Assembly: GCA_023356515.1 (NCBI GenBank)
Contig: JAKQYG010000064.1
Location: 1 to 12,836, forward strand
Reading direction: 5' to 3'
Origin: Trichodesmium sp. MAG_R04
GTDB taxonomy: Bacteria; Cyanobacteriota; Cyanobacteriia; Cyanobacteriales; Microcoleaceae
Length of the DNA: 12,836 bases
Below are positions 6,761 to 12,836 of the stretch, piece after piece. How positions within the stretch are numbered: the first letter of the stretch is position 1; every line of letters begins with the position of its first letter. The notes under the pieces were generated by a model. It ran no database searches. It was given only the letters and a program-made list of their open reading frames with translations, and was not told the origin of the DNA. The position numbers were made by a program, and so were the translations under genes.

Positions 6761-6836
6761 GTTATTGCGACTATAGGAAGCAATCTCAGGGGTTTTGCGA
6801 GATTGCTTCCTTTCACGGAGTGTAAGTCGCAATGAC
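6761..6836. repeat. REP/MITE-like palindromic element
   Basis: This is a nested inverted repeat. The outer arms GTTATTGCGAC (6761-6771) and GTCGCAATGAC (6826-6836) pair over 11 bases with one G-T pair. The inner arms GGAAGCAATCTC (6776-6787) and GAGATTGCTTCC (6799-6810) pair perfectly over 12 bases with an 11-base loop. The GTCATTGCGA...GGAAGCAATCTC pattern recurs in many bacterial genomes as a short dispersed element. It has no coding capacity and sits between the sulfotransferase and the flippase gene. Confidence 0.7.
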
Positions 6837-6910
6837 TTAGTTAGGACTTGCTGATTAAATATAAAAGCATCTCTATATAAAGGTTTGAGCAATTTTATAT
6901 CTAGAAAAAG

Positions 6911-6962
6911 TACCTGGTTTTCAGCTCTTGCGGAGCGTTAACGAAGGAGAAAACCGAAGAGC
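6911..6962. repeat. Dyad-symmetric intergenic repeat with nested hairpin
   Basis: GGTTTTC (6916-6922) pairs with GAAAACC (6949-6955). Inside it GCTC (6924-6927) pairs with GAGC (6933-6936), followed by the palindrome GTTAAC. An alternative pairing joins GCTCTT (6924-6929) to AAGAGC just after the outer arm. The GC-rich core CTTGCGGAGCGTTAACGAAGG differs from its AT-rich surroundings and resembles dispersed cyanobacterial repeats (from memory). It could act as a transcript structure ahead of the flippase gene. Confidence 0.4.
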
Positions 6963-6980
6963 AGTAAAGTTTTGTTGGGT

Positions 6981-7008
6981 TTGACTCTGTTCAACAAGGG
7001 GTTACATT
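6981..7008 (+). promoter_or_regulatory. Weak sigma-70-like promoter candidate for the flippase gene
   Basis: TTGACT (6981-6986) and TACATT (7003-7008) are separated by 16 bases and lie about 63 bases before the ATG at 7072. The -35 box is good and the -10 box is only fair. This is a motif match by eye in AT-rich sequence. The remaining bases of 6623-7071 hold the two repeats listed and no gene I can see. Confidence 0.3.
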
Positions 7009-7071
7009 TTTAGGTGAAACAATCTACTAAAAGGCTGTGCTACTACATTCGTATATACAATTTATATTTAT

Positions 7072-8427
7072 ATGACAGAATCTTCAGTCTCGCAAGTCCA
7101 AAAAAGCACTCAACTAGACTCCTTAGCCAAAGATGCTGTTGTTGCACTATTTATTAAAGTTGCTGGTTTAATCCTCATATATGTACTTCAGATATTGCTA
7201 GCTCGATGGATGGGCAAAACTGAATATGGCCTCTATGAATACGTCATTGCTTGGACATTACTACTAGCTATTCCAGCAGGGTTAGGTTTGCCTCGCACTA
7301 CCTTACGTTTAATTTCAGAATACCGAGTCAAACAAGAGTGGAGCAGTTTACGAGGCATTCTTCGTGGTAGTTGGTTACTCACATTATTATCAGCTTGTTT
7401 AGTATGCTTAATTGCTGCAGTAGTAATTTGGTCATTAAATTATTTTCATAACTTTATCTATGCAATACCATTATTAGTGGGATTAGGGTTAGTAGTGCTA
7501 CAAGCTTTAGTGCAGTTGCAGATGGAAACATCTAGGGCCATGAACAATATCGCTTTAGCTTATACTCCTTCTCTGATAATTTGGCCTATATTGGTACTTT
7601 CTGGGGGGTTTATATTCCGAGAAAAAAATCACTTCCTCACTAGCTTACCAATGATAGGTATCGCCACATCAATGTTGTTCATTGTTTGCTTATTTCAGTC
7701 ATTTTTGTTGCGACAAACAGTTAATAATCAAATTAAACCTGCGACTCCAAATTATGCTTATCGTCAATGGATTACTATATCTTTAGTATTGTTACTACAG
7801 AGAGCTTTTTTAATTATCTTAGATGAAACCGATATTATTATGGTTGGTTCTTTAATTGGACCAGCAGCGGCAGGAACTTATAATGTAGCAGCCAAGACGG
7901 CTTTGTGGGTGACATTCATTTTAGAGACGATGAATATCGTGGTTGCACCAGCTTTTGCTACTCTTTACATTCAAGGAGATATACAGGGTTTGCAGAAGGT
8001 GGTTTCCCAGGTTGCTGTCTGGATTTTTTTGCCGTCTCTAAGCATTGGTTGTATCCTATTGATATTTACTGAACCAGTATTAAGTATTTTTGGCCCAGAT
8101 TTTATAGTTGCCAGTATATCATTGAAAATTTTAATTTTGGGAAGATTAATAGATAGTTTTTGTGGTTCTGTGGGTGCATTAATGGTTATGACAGGCCATC
8201 AAAATAAAGCTCTTCCTGTTTTTGGTTGTAGTGCTTTAATGAATTTGGTGTTAAACGCGATCGCTATACCAAAATTTGGTATTATGGGCGCAGCAATAAC
8301 CACAACTTTTACAATGATTGTTTGGAATGTTTGGCTAAGTACATTAGTTGTTAAATATATTGGGATTCGCCCTTGGGTTTTTTATAGCCTTTTTAAGCTT
8401 GGAGAAAAATCCATAACTGAAAGTTAA
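7072..8427 (+). CDS. Polysaccharide/lipid flippase of the MOP superfamily (Wzx-like)
   Basis: This 451-residue integral membrane protein has about a dozen hydrophobic segments spread over its full length, typical in size and layout for Wzx/PST-type members of the MOP superfamily. Near the N-terminus LLARWMGKTEYGLYEYVIAW (DNA about 7195-7255) matches the family's conserved first-helix region (LAR-x-L-G-x-x-x-YG-x-Y). A second such segment, DEIIMVG-like (DETDIIMVGSLIGPAAAGTYN, around 7822-7880), opens the second half-repeat, and GIMGAAITT lies near the end. The family flips lipid-linked glycans or exports small molecules across the inner membrane. It stands alone, with a 449-base gap before it and 180 after. 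Its place beside sulfotransferases and an NRPS gene suggests export of a modified glycan, lipid or peptide, but the substrate cannot be read. Confidence 0.88.
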   Translation: MTESSVSQVQKSTQLDSLAKDAVVALFIKVAGLILIYVLQILLARWMGKTEYGLYEYVIAWTLLLAIPAGLGLPRTTLRLISEYRVKQEWSSLRGILRGSWLLTLLSACLVCLIAAVVIWSLNYFHNFIYAIPLLVGLGLVVLQALVQLQMETSRAMNNIALAYTPSLIIWPILVLSGGFIFREKNHFLTSLPMIGIATSMLFIVCLFQSFLLRQTVNNQIKPATPNYAYRQWITISLVLLLQRAFLIILDETDIIMVGSLIGPAAAGTYNVAAKTALWVTFILETMNIVVAPAFATLYIQGDIQGLQKVVSQVAVWIFLPSLSIGCILLIFTEPVLSIFGPDFIVASISLKILILGRLIDSFCGSVGALMVMTGHQNKALPVFGCSALMNLVLNAIAIPKFGIMGAAITTTFTMIVWNVWLSTLVVKYIGIRPWVFYSLFKLGEKSITES

Positions 8428-8499
8428 GTTCTGTAATGAAGAGTACAAAGTTCTCCCAAAAAAATATTGGCTTTAAAAAGTGAAAATATTACAAGAATT

Positions 8500-8557
8500 G
8501 GCTTACAGTACTTATAGTTTTTTCGAGAGAGTTTCTCAATTGAGATTGCTGTAAGCC
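8500..8557. repeat. Inverted repeat in the gap between flippase and symporter genes
   Basis: GGCTTACAG (8500-8508) and CTGTAAGCC (8549-8557) are perfect 9-base arms. The 40-base interior contains a 12-base palindrome TCTCAATTGAGA (8534-8545). It could be a small dispersed repeat, an operator, or a transcript structure. There is no T-run after the distal arm, so it is not a classical terminator. Confidence 0.45.
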
Positions 8558-8607
8558 TTAACTAGCAATAGTTATTCCCAGAACTTCCCACTATCTATTA
8601 AAAAAAT

Positions 8608-10056
8608 ATGCCTATGTCAGTTATTAGTTTAACCATCGCTTTAGTCATTTGTTATCTGCTGATTATCAAGATAGTTGCTTATTTCGCTCATCGAAAAAGT
8701 TCTCAAACGGTTGAGGACTTTTTTATAGATGGAAGAAATACAGGATTGGTAGCACTTATTGGAACCTTGTTGGCTACTAGAGTAAATGCCTTATCTTTTA
8801 CGTCTACTCCTGCCTTTATTTACCGAGGAGGCATTCTTTATAGTATGGTGTTTGTGGGTATAACGGCATCTTTTTTCCTACTGCGTTATTTTGGTCCCCG
8901 AGTCTGGCATACTTGTAAAAAGAATAACTTTATCACCCAAGCAGAACTTTTTGGTCACTACTATCAGTCTCCACTCCTATATCTTCTAACCGTAATCATT
9001 GGTATCTTTTGTGTATTTCCCTTCCTAACTGTACAGTTTACCGCTGTAGCTAAAGTCTTTTCTACTGCTACCGAAAATGCCGTTACCTATGAACAGTCAG
9101 TGTTTTTCCTTGCTCTATTTACTGGGATTTATATCTTTTTTGGAGGGGCAAAAGCGGTCATCTGGACTGATGTGGTTCAAGGATTGTGTTTTGCCGCATT
9201 ATCCATAATTAGCGCCTGTCTTTTTACTCATTGGGTAGGAGGCTATGGTAAAGGGATAGAAACTTTAACCCAAGCGATTCCTGAAAAACTCGTTTTTAAC
9301 AGCAAAAACACGCCAATATTTTTCGACTTAGTCCTTTCCTGGCCTTTTGCAAATCTTCTCTGGCCTCAAGCTTTCCAAAGAATCATGATGGCACGTTCAA
9401 GCAATACGATCCGTCAAGCAGCATTGGGAAGATTAGGAGTTAGTTTGTGTATGATAATTGTTACATTAACAATGGGAATCATGGCAACTGCTGCTTTATA
9501 CGGTCAAATTAGCGATAGCGATAAACTAATTACTGAAATGTACGTTAAATATATGCCCCTTGGGGGAGCAATGATTGTTTTGGCTGTTATCTCGTCTGGA
9601 ATGAGTACGATTGATAGTATTTTGCTGACTTTGTCTTCTATTTTTACTCGTGATATTGTTGAAAAGCTTTTACCTAAGCCTCTCTCAGAAAAATTAAGAT
9701 ATCGATTTGCTCAATCAATCTCTGTGTTTACTCTGGTTATTGCTTCCTCTCTAGCATTGTCAGAAGTAGGCAAAGGCTACCTAGTTAATTTGGTGACTTT
9801 AAGTGCTACTTTTGCCACCTTCCTATTGTGGCCTTTACTTGGAATGTATGTTTGGAAAAAAAGTACAAAAATAGGAGTAATCAGTGCTATAGTTCTTTCT
9901 TTCTTTGCTTTCTGCATTACCAATCTTATAAAGAATTATTGGATGTTATCAATTCCTTTGGGCAGCACCACCATTGCTTTTTTGGTTGGTCTTTTTTCTT
10001 TTGTTGTAGTAAGTTTATTGACCCGAAATCTTGTAGAAGTGGTAGATAGGGAATAG
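8608..10056 (+). CDS. Sodium:solute symporter (SSS family)
   Basis: This 482-residue membrane protein has about 13 hydrophobic helices, matching the SSS family (PutP, SGLT and relatives) in length. The signature region GGAKAVIWTDVVQG starts at residue 179, at the end of a helix as in other family members. SSGMSTIDSILLTLSS at 329-344 matches the helix carrying the Na2-site Ser/Thr pair. An N-terminal cytoplasmic motif SSQTVEDFFIDGRNTG (around 32-47) is also typical (DFFLAGR-like). SSS proteins import sugars, amino acids, vitamins or organic acids with Na+. The start at 8608 has a second ATG at 8614 and no clear ribosome site. It is 180 bases after the flippase and 224 before the NRPS-type gene, so it may supply a precursor or be unrelated to the pathway. 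Confidence 0.92.
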   Translation: MPMSVISLTIALVICYLLIIKIVAYFAHRKSSQTVEDFFIDGRNTGLVALIGTLLATRVNALSFTSTPAFIYRGGILYSMVFVGITASFFLLRYFGPRVWHTCKKNNFITQAELFGHYYQSPLLYLLTVIIGIFCVFPFLTVQFTAVAKVFSTATENAVTYEQSVFFLALFTGIYIFFGGAKAVIWTDVVQGLCFAALSIISACLFTHWVGGYGKGIETLTQAIPEKLVFNSKNTPIFFDLVLSWPFANLLWPQAFQRIMMARSSNTIRQAALGRLGVSLCMIIVTLTMGIMATAALYGQISDSDKLITEMYVKYMPLGGAMIVLAVISSGMSTIDSILLTLSSIFTRDIVEKLLPKPLSEKLRYRFAQSISVFTLVIASSLALSEVGKGYLVNLVTLSATFATFLLWPLLGMYVWKKSTKIGVISAIVLSFFAFCITNLIKNYWMLSIPLGSTTIAFLVGLFSFVVVSLLTRNLVEVVDRE

Positions 10057-10098
10057 GTAAATGGTTGATAGCATCTCAATATATTAGGAGCTATGATG

Positions 10099-10203
10099 AT
10101 GTTTCCTATCCTGAAGTTGAAAAGACTTTTTACGGAGGTAAGTTTTGCAAGCATCCTAGTCAATTACCCAATCATCAGATTATTAGCTCCTGACTCTAAG
10201 TGA
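10099..10203 (+). CDS. Possible small hydrophobic/basic peptide ORF (34 aa)
   Basis: Three tandem ATGs (10093, 10096, 10099) follow AGGAG at 10086-10090, and the ATG at 10099 has the best spacing (8 bases). The peptide begins MFPILKLKRLFTEVSFAS and ends at TGA 10201-10203. It is mixed hydrophobic and basic, with no motif I recognise. It may be a real small protein, a leader, or a chance frame; the ribosome site is the only positive sign. Confidence 0.2.
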   Translation: MFPILKLKRLFTEVSFASILVNYPIIRLLAPDSK

Positions 10204-10213
10204 TTCAGGAATA

Positions 10214-10297
10214 ATGAAAAATCAAAGTTTTCAGATATTTAGCTTAGTGCTATTGTTACTATTAGGAGGATATTTTAATTATGCTAGATCATACTAA
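10214..10297 (+). CDS. Possible 27-aa membrane-type leader peptide overlapping the reductase-NRPS start
   Basis: ATG 10214 opens a 27-codon frame, MKNQSFQIFSLVLLLLLGGY and onward, ending at TAA 10295-10297. That is a short polar start, a Leu-rich hydrophobic stretch and a polar tail, like a signal or single-span peptide. It overlaps the first 17 bases of the downstream gene in another frame and covers that gene's AGGAGGA site, so its translation could affect access to that start. A GAATA stretch before it is not a convincing ribosome site. Confidence 0.2.
   Translation: MKNQSFQIFSLVLLLLLGGYFNYARSY
10264..10270 (+). promoter_or_regulatory. Strong ribosome binding site of the reductase-NRPS gene
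   Basis: AGGAGGA ends 10 bases before ATG 10281, the best Shine-Dalgarno match in the window, and it fixes 10281 as the start of the gene. This argues that the thioester reductase domain truly is the N-terminus and not the tail of a longer upstream protein. Confidence 0.6.
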
Positions 10298-12836
10298 TAA
10301 AAGCCTAAATTTAGAAGCAAAAGCTACTTTAGATCCTACTATTGAGTTTCCACAACCCTTGTCAAAAAATAGCAGAAACCCCAAGTCAATTTTCTTGACT
10401 GGTTCTACAGGATTTTTGGGTGCTTATCTATTGGTAGAGCTGCTGGCAAAAACCACAGCAAATATCTATTGTCTAGTGCGGAGTAGTGATATAGAGTCAG
10501 CATCTTGCCTGTTAAATAGGATTGAAAGAAATCTAGAGTTTTACTCCCTGTGGCAGGAAAATTTTGCTTCCCGCATTATCCCTATAGTTGGAGATTTATC
10601 TCTGCCTCTTTTGGGAATATACCCAGAAAAGTTTGACCAGCTTGCAGGGAAAATAGATGTGATTTATCATAACGGTGCTTGGGTAAATTCTGCCTGCCCT
10701 TACTCTACTTTAGAGGGTACTAATGTCTTGGGAACTCAAGAGGTTCTAAGATTAGCAAGTTTGAGGCAAACTAAACCAGTACATTTTGTATCTACGATAG
10801 CAGTTTTTTTCAGTCAAGCATATTCTCAAATTCTGGAAATTACAGAAACAGAAATTCCAAGTTTATCTGCTCTTCAGGGGGGTTACAAACAAAGCAAAGC
10901 AGTAGCCGAACATTTAGTTATAGAAGCAAAAGAAAGAGGACTACCAGTTTGTATTTACCGACCTTCTCGAATTTCAGGAGACAGTAAAACAGGTATTAAT
11001 GGTAATGCTCAAGATTTCTTTTGGAGATTGCTAAAAGGGTGCATTCAGTTAGGAAAAGTTCCAGCTCTAGAAACAGGGACAAATCTGGTTCCAGTAGATT
11101 TTGTCAGTCAAGCAATTGTTAGTTTATCACAACAGGAACAATCATTTGGTAAAGCATTTAATTTATTAAATCCTCAACCTCTGTCTTGGGAAAAACTGTT
11201 TGCAGAAATTCAGACTTTTGGCTATGCAGTGGAAAAAGTTAGTGATGGGGAATTATTGAAGGAGGTCGAAAAATATGTGGCTCAAAATCCTGCAGATGAA
11301 TTATATTCCTCTTTATTTTTGTTTTTGAGCGATGGAGAAACATTAAAAACTAAGAAACCAAGATTTAATAATAGCAATACTACTGAGGAATTAACTAAGG
11401 CAGCGATCGCTTGTCCTCCAATAGACAAAAAATTACTAGCAACCTATATTTCCTACTTTCAAAAAAGCGGTTATTTTTCAACTCCCTCAAAACAATTTCC
11501 ACGACCTCAAAAAACTTCAGGTTTCTGGAGATCGATTAAAACTAATATCAAATCGAAAAAACAAGCCTTTGGAATTAAACCAACTTCTCGCAAGGACAAC
11601 CTCCCCCTTTCCTTCGCTCAAGAGCGACTTTGGTTGTTAGAACAATTACATCCCGGCAGCCCCGTCCATAACCTCCGGGCAGTTTATCGCCTCAAAGGCT
11701 CCCTCAACGTAGTAGCTTTAGAAGAAAGCATACAAGAAATTGTGCGGCGTCACGAAATCTTGCGGACTACATTTAGTGCTGTTAATGGACAACCGATTCA
11801 AGTAATTTCCCCAGATGTAATTATAAAGCTATCAAAAATAGATTTGAGACAACTTTCTACCGAAGAGCAGGAAGCAGAAATTCGGCGATTAGCTATAGAG
11901 GAAGCCGGACAATCTTTCGACCTGGCTAGAGGCCCTTTATTGAGAGTAAAATTGCTGCATTTGGCAGAAGCTGAATATGTATTTATCAGAACGATCCATC
12001 ATATTATTAACGATGTTTGGTCTGATACAGTTTTCCTACGGGAGCTAGTAAAGCTCTACGAAGCCTTCTGTGTAGGAAAGCCTTCCCCACTGCCCGAACT
12101 TTCCGTACAATACGCAGATTTTGCCAAATCTCAGCGAGAATGGCTCCAGGGTAAGGTGCTAAAATCTCAACTGAATTACTGGAAGGAACAACTAGGGGGC
12201 AAAATTCAATCCCTCAATTTGCCAACTAAACAATTTTCTCCTGCCCTACTCAATTACCGAGGAGCTAGTGAAATTCTAGTTTTGTCAAAAAACCTGACTC
12301 AAGAAATTAAGGCTCTGGGCGATCGCTCAGGAGTTTCCTTGTTTGTAGTTTTAGTGGCAGCTTTCAAGACTTTACTCTATCAATATTCAGGGCAAACTGA
12401 CATTATTATTGCTTCCCCAATGGCAGGTCGTCAACAAATGGAAACTAAAAAGTTAGTGGGTTACTTTAACAATATCCTACTGTTGCGTACCGATCTGGAG
12501 CAAAATCCCAGTTTTCAGGAGTTAATAAGTCGAGTTAGTAAGGTTACTTTGGGAGCAACCGAACATCAGCATTTACCTTTTCAAGAGTTGGTGGAGTCTT
12601 TGGGAGTACCTAGCGCTATCCTTTCTAGAACAATGTTTACTCTGCAAAATGTTCTCAGTCAACCTCAAGAAATGGCAGAGATAAGCATAAGTCGTGTGGA
12701 TATGGAAGAGGGGATCGCTAACTTTGATCTTTCTCTATCTATGAAGGAGAAAAGGGAACAACTCATCGGGATATTTCGCTACAAAACAGACTTATTTGCA
12801 GAGTCTACAATTAAGCAAATGCTAGAGAATTTCCAA
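10281..12836 (+). CDS. NRPS-type protein with N-terminal thioester reductase domain and condensation domain (partial, runs off the window)
   Basis: 852 codons are visible with no stop. Residues about 34-400 form a short-chain-dehydrogenase-like thioester reductase: NAD(P)-binding TGSTGFLGAYLL (GSTGFLG at 41-47), a YHNGAWVNS segment, S171-T172, catalytic Tyr202-x3-Lys206 in GGYKQSK, then RPSRISGDSKTG and KGCIQLG. After a basic linker, residues about 443-852 form a condensation domain: LSFAQERLWLLEQLHPGS, RRHEILRTTF, the active-site segment HHIINDVWSD (His573-His574), SPMAGR, LVGYFNN and LPFQELVESLG. Reductases of this type cleave a carrier-bound thioester to an aldehyde or alcohol; condensation domains form peptide bonds. 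Reductases usually sit at the C-terminus of an assembly line, so this order is unusual. Adenylation and carrier domains probably follow outside the window. Confidence 0.9.
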   Translation, partial: MLDHTNKSLNLEAKATLDPTIEFPQPLSKNSRNPKSIFLTGSTGFLGAYLLVELLAKTTANIYCLVRSSDIESASCLLNRIERNLEFYSLWQENFASRIIPIVGDLSLPLLGIYPEKFDQLAGKIDVIYHNGAWVNSACPYSTLEGTNVLGTQEVLRLASLRQTKPVHFVSTIAVFFSQAYSQILEITETEIPSLSALQGGYKQSKAVAEHLVIEAKERGLPVCIYRPSRISGDSKTGINGNAQDFFWRLLKGCIQLGKVPALETGTNLVPVDFVSQAIVSLSQQEQSFGKAFNLLNPQPLSWEKLFAEIQTFGYAVEKVSDGELLKEVEKYVAQNPADELYSSLFLFLSDGETLKTKKPRFNNSNTTEELTKAAIACPPIDKKLLATYISYFQKSGYFSTPSKQFPRPQKTSGFWRSIKTNIKSKKQAFGIKPTSRKDNLPLSFAQERLWLLEQLHPGSPVHNLRAVYRLKGSLNVVALEESIQEIVRRHEILRTTFSAVNGQPIQVISPDVIIKLSKIDLRQLSTEEQEAEIRRLAIEEAGQSFDLARGPLLRVKLLHLAEAEYVFIRTIHHIINDVWSDTVFLRELVKLYEAFCVGKPSPLPELSVQYADFAKSQREWLQGKVLKSQLNYWKEQLGGKIQSLNLPTKQFSPALLNYRGASEILVLSKNLTQEIKALGDRSGVSLFVVLVAAFKTLLYQYSGQTDIIIASPMAGRQQMETKKLVGYFNNILLLRTDLEQNPSFQELISRVSKVTLGATEHQHLPFQELVESLGVPSAILSRTMFTLQNVLSQPQEMAEISISRVDMEEGIANFDLSLSMKEKREQLIGIFRYKTDLFAESTIKQMLENFQ

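Noticed and set aside
1..12836. CRISPR array, tRNA, rRNA or riboswitch
   Set aside because: No regularly spaced direct repeats, cloverleaf or conserved riboswitch core was seen when reading the intergenic regions; only the palindromes listed.

Overview
The window looks like part of an AT-rich cyanobacterial genome. It carries three copies of the cyanobacterial octamer GCGATCGC (8257-8264, 11403-11410, 12319-12326), cyanobacterial-style interspersed palindromes, an IS200/IS605-type TnpB remnant, and NRPS-type reductase and condensation domains of the kind common in filamentous cyanobacteria. Every recognisable gene is on the + strand. The arrangement suggests the flank of a specialised-metabolite (NRPS-type) region that has been heavily rearranged.

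Region 1-471 has no intact gene: it holds an imperfect palindrome, a hairpin and a 52-codon TnpB 5' fragment. An intact class III PLP aminotransferase follows (472-1848). The 1849-2320 gap is not empty: it holds the C-terminal remnant of a family 3 membrane acyltransferase, with an in-frame TAG where a Trp is expected, then a 16-codon fragment matching the N-terminal part of the same aminotransferase. Next comes an intact acetolactate-synthase-like ThDP enzyme (2360-4102). Seventeen bases later is a sulfotransferase truncated in mid-fold (4120-4503), joined without a gap to the C-terminal two thirds of a second aminotransferase (4503-5390). After a short spacer, the first part of an O-methyltransferase dimerisation domain (5505 to about 5705, frameshifted) runs in frame into a complete PAPS-dependent sulfotransferase (ORF 5570-6622).

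The right half is intact. A 449-base intergenic region holds a REP/MITE-like palindrome, a second dyad repeat and a weak promoter candidate. Then come a MOP-superfamily flippase (7072-8427), a sodium:solute symporter (8608-10056), a 224-base gap with two doubtful small ORFs, and an NRPS-type gene that runs off the window (10281 to the end). That gene starts with a thioester reductase domain followed by a condensation domain, an uncommon order.

Taken together, the intact enzymes could build and decorate a small amino, acyloin or sulfate-bearing unit (ThDP carboligase or decarboxylase, transaminase, sulfotransferase), alongside an NRPS line with reductive chemistry and two transporters. That pathway is an inference from co-location. 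What the sequence shows directly is a mosaic of intact genes and fragments of at least four gene families, with aminotransferase and sulfotransferase copies present in several states of decay.
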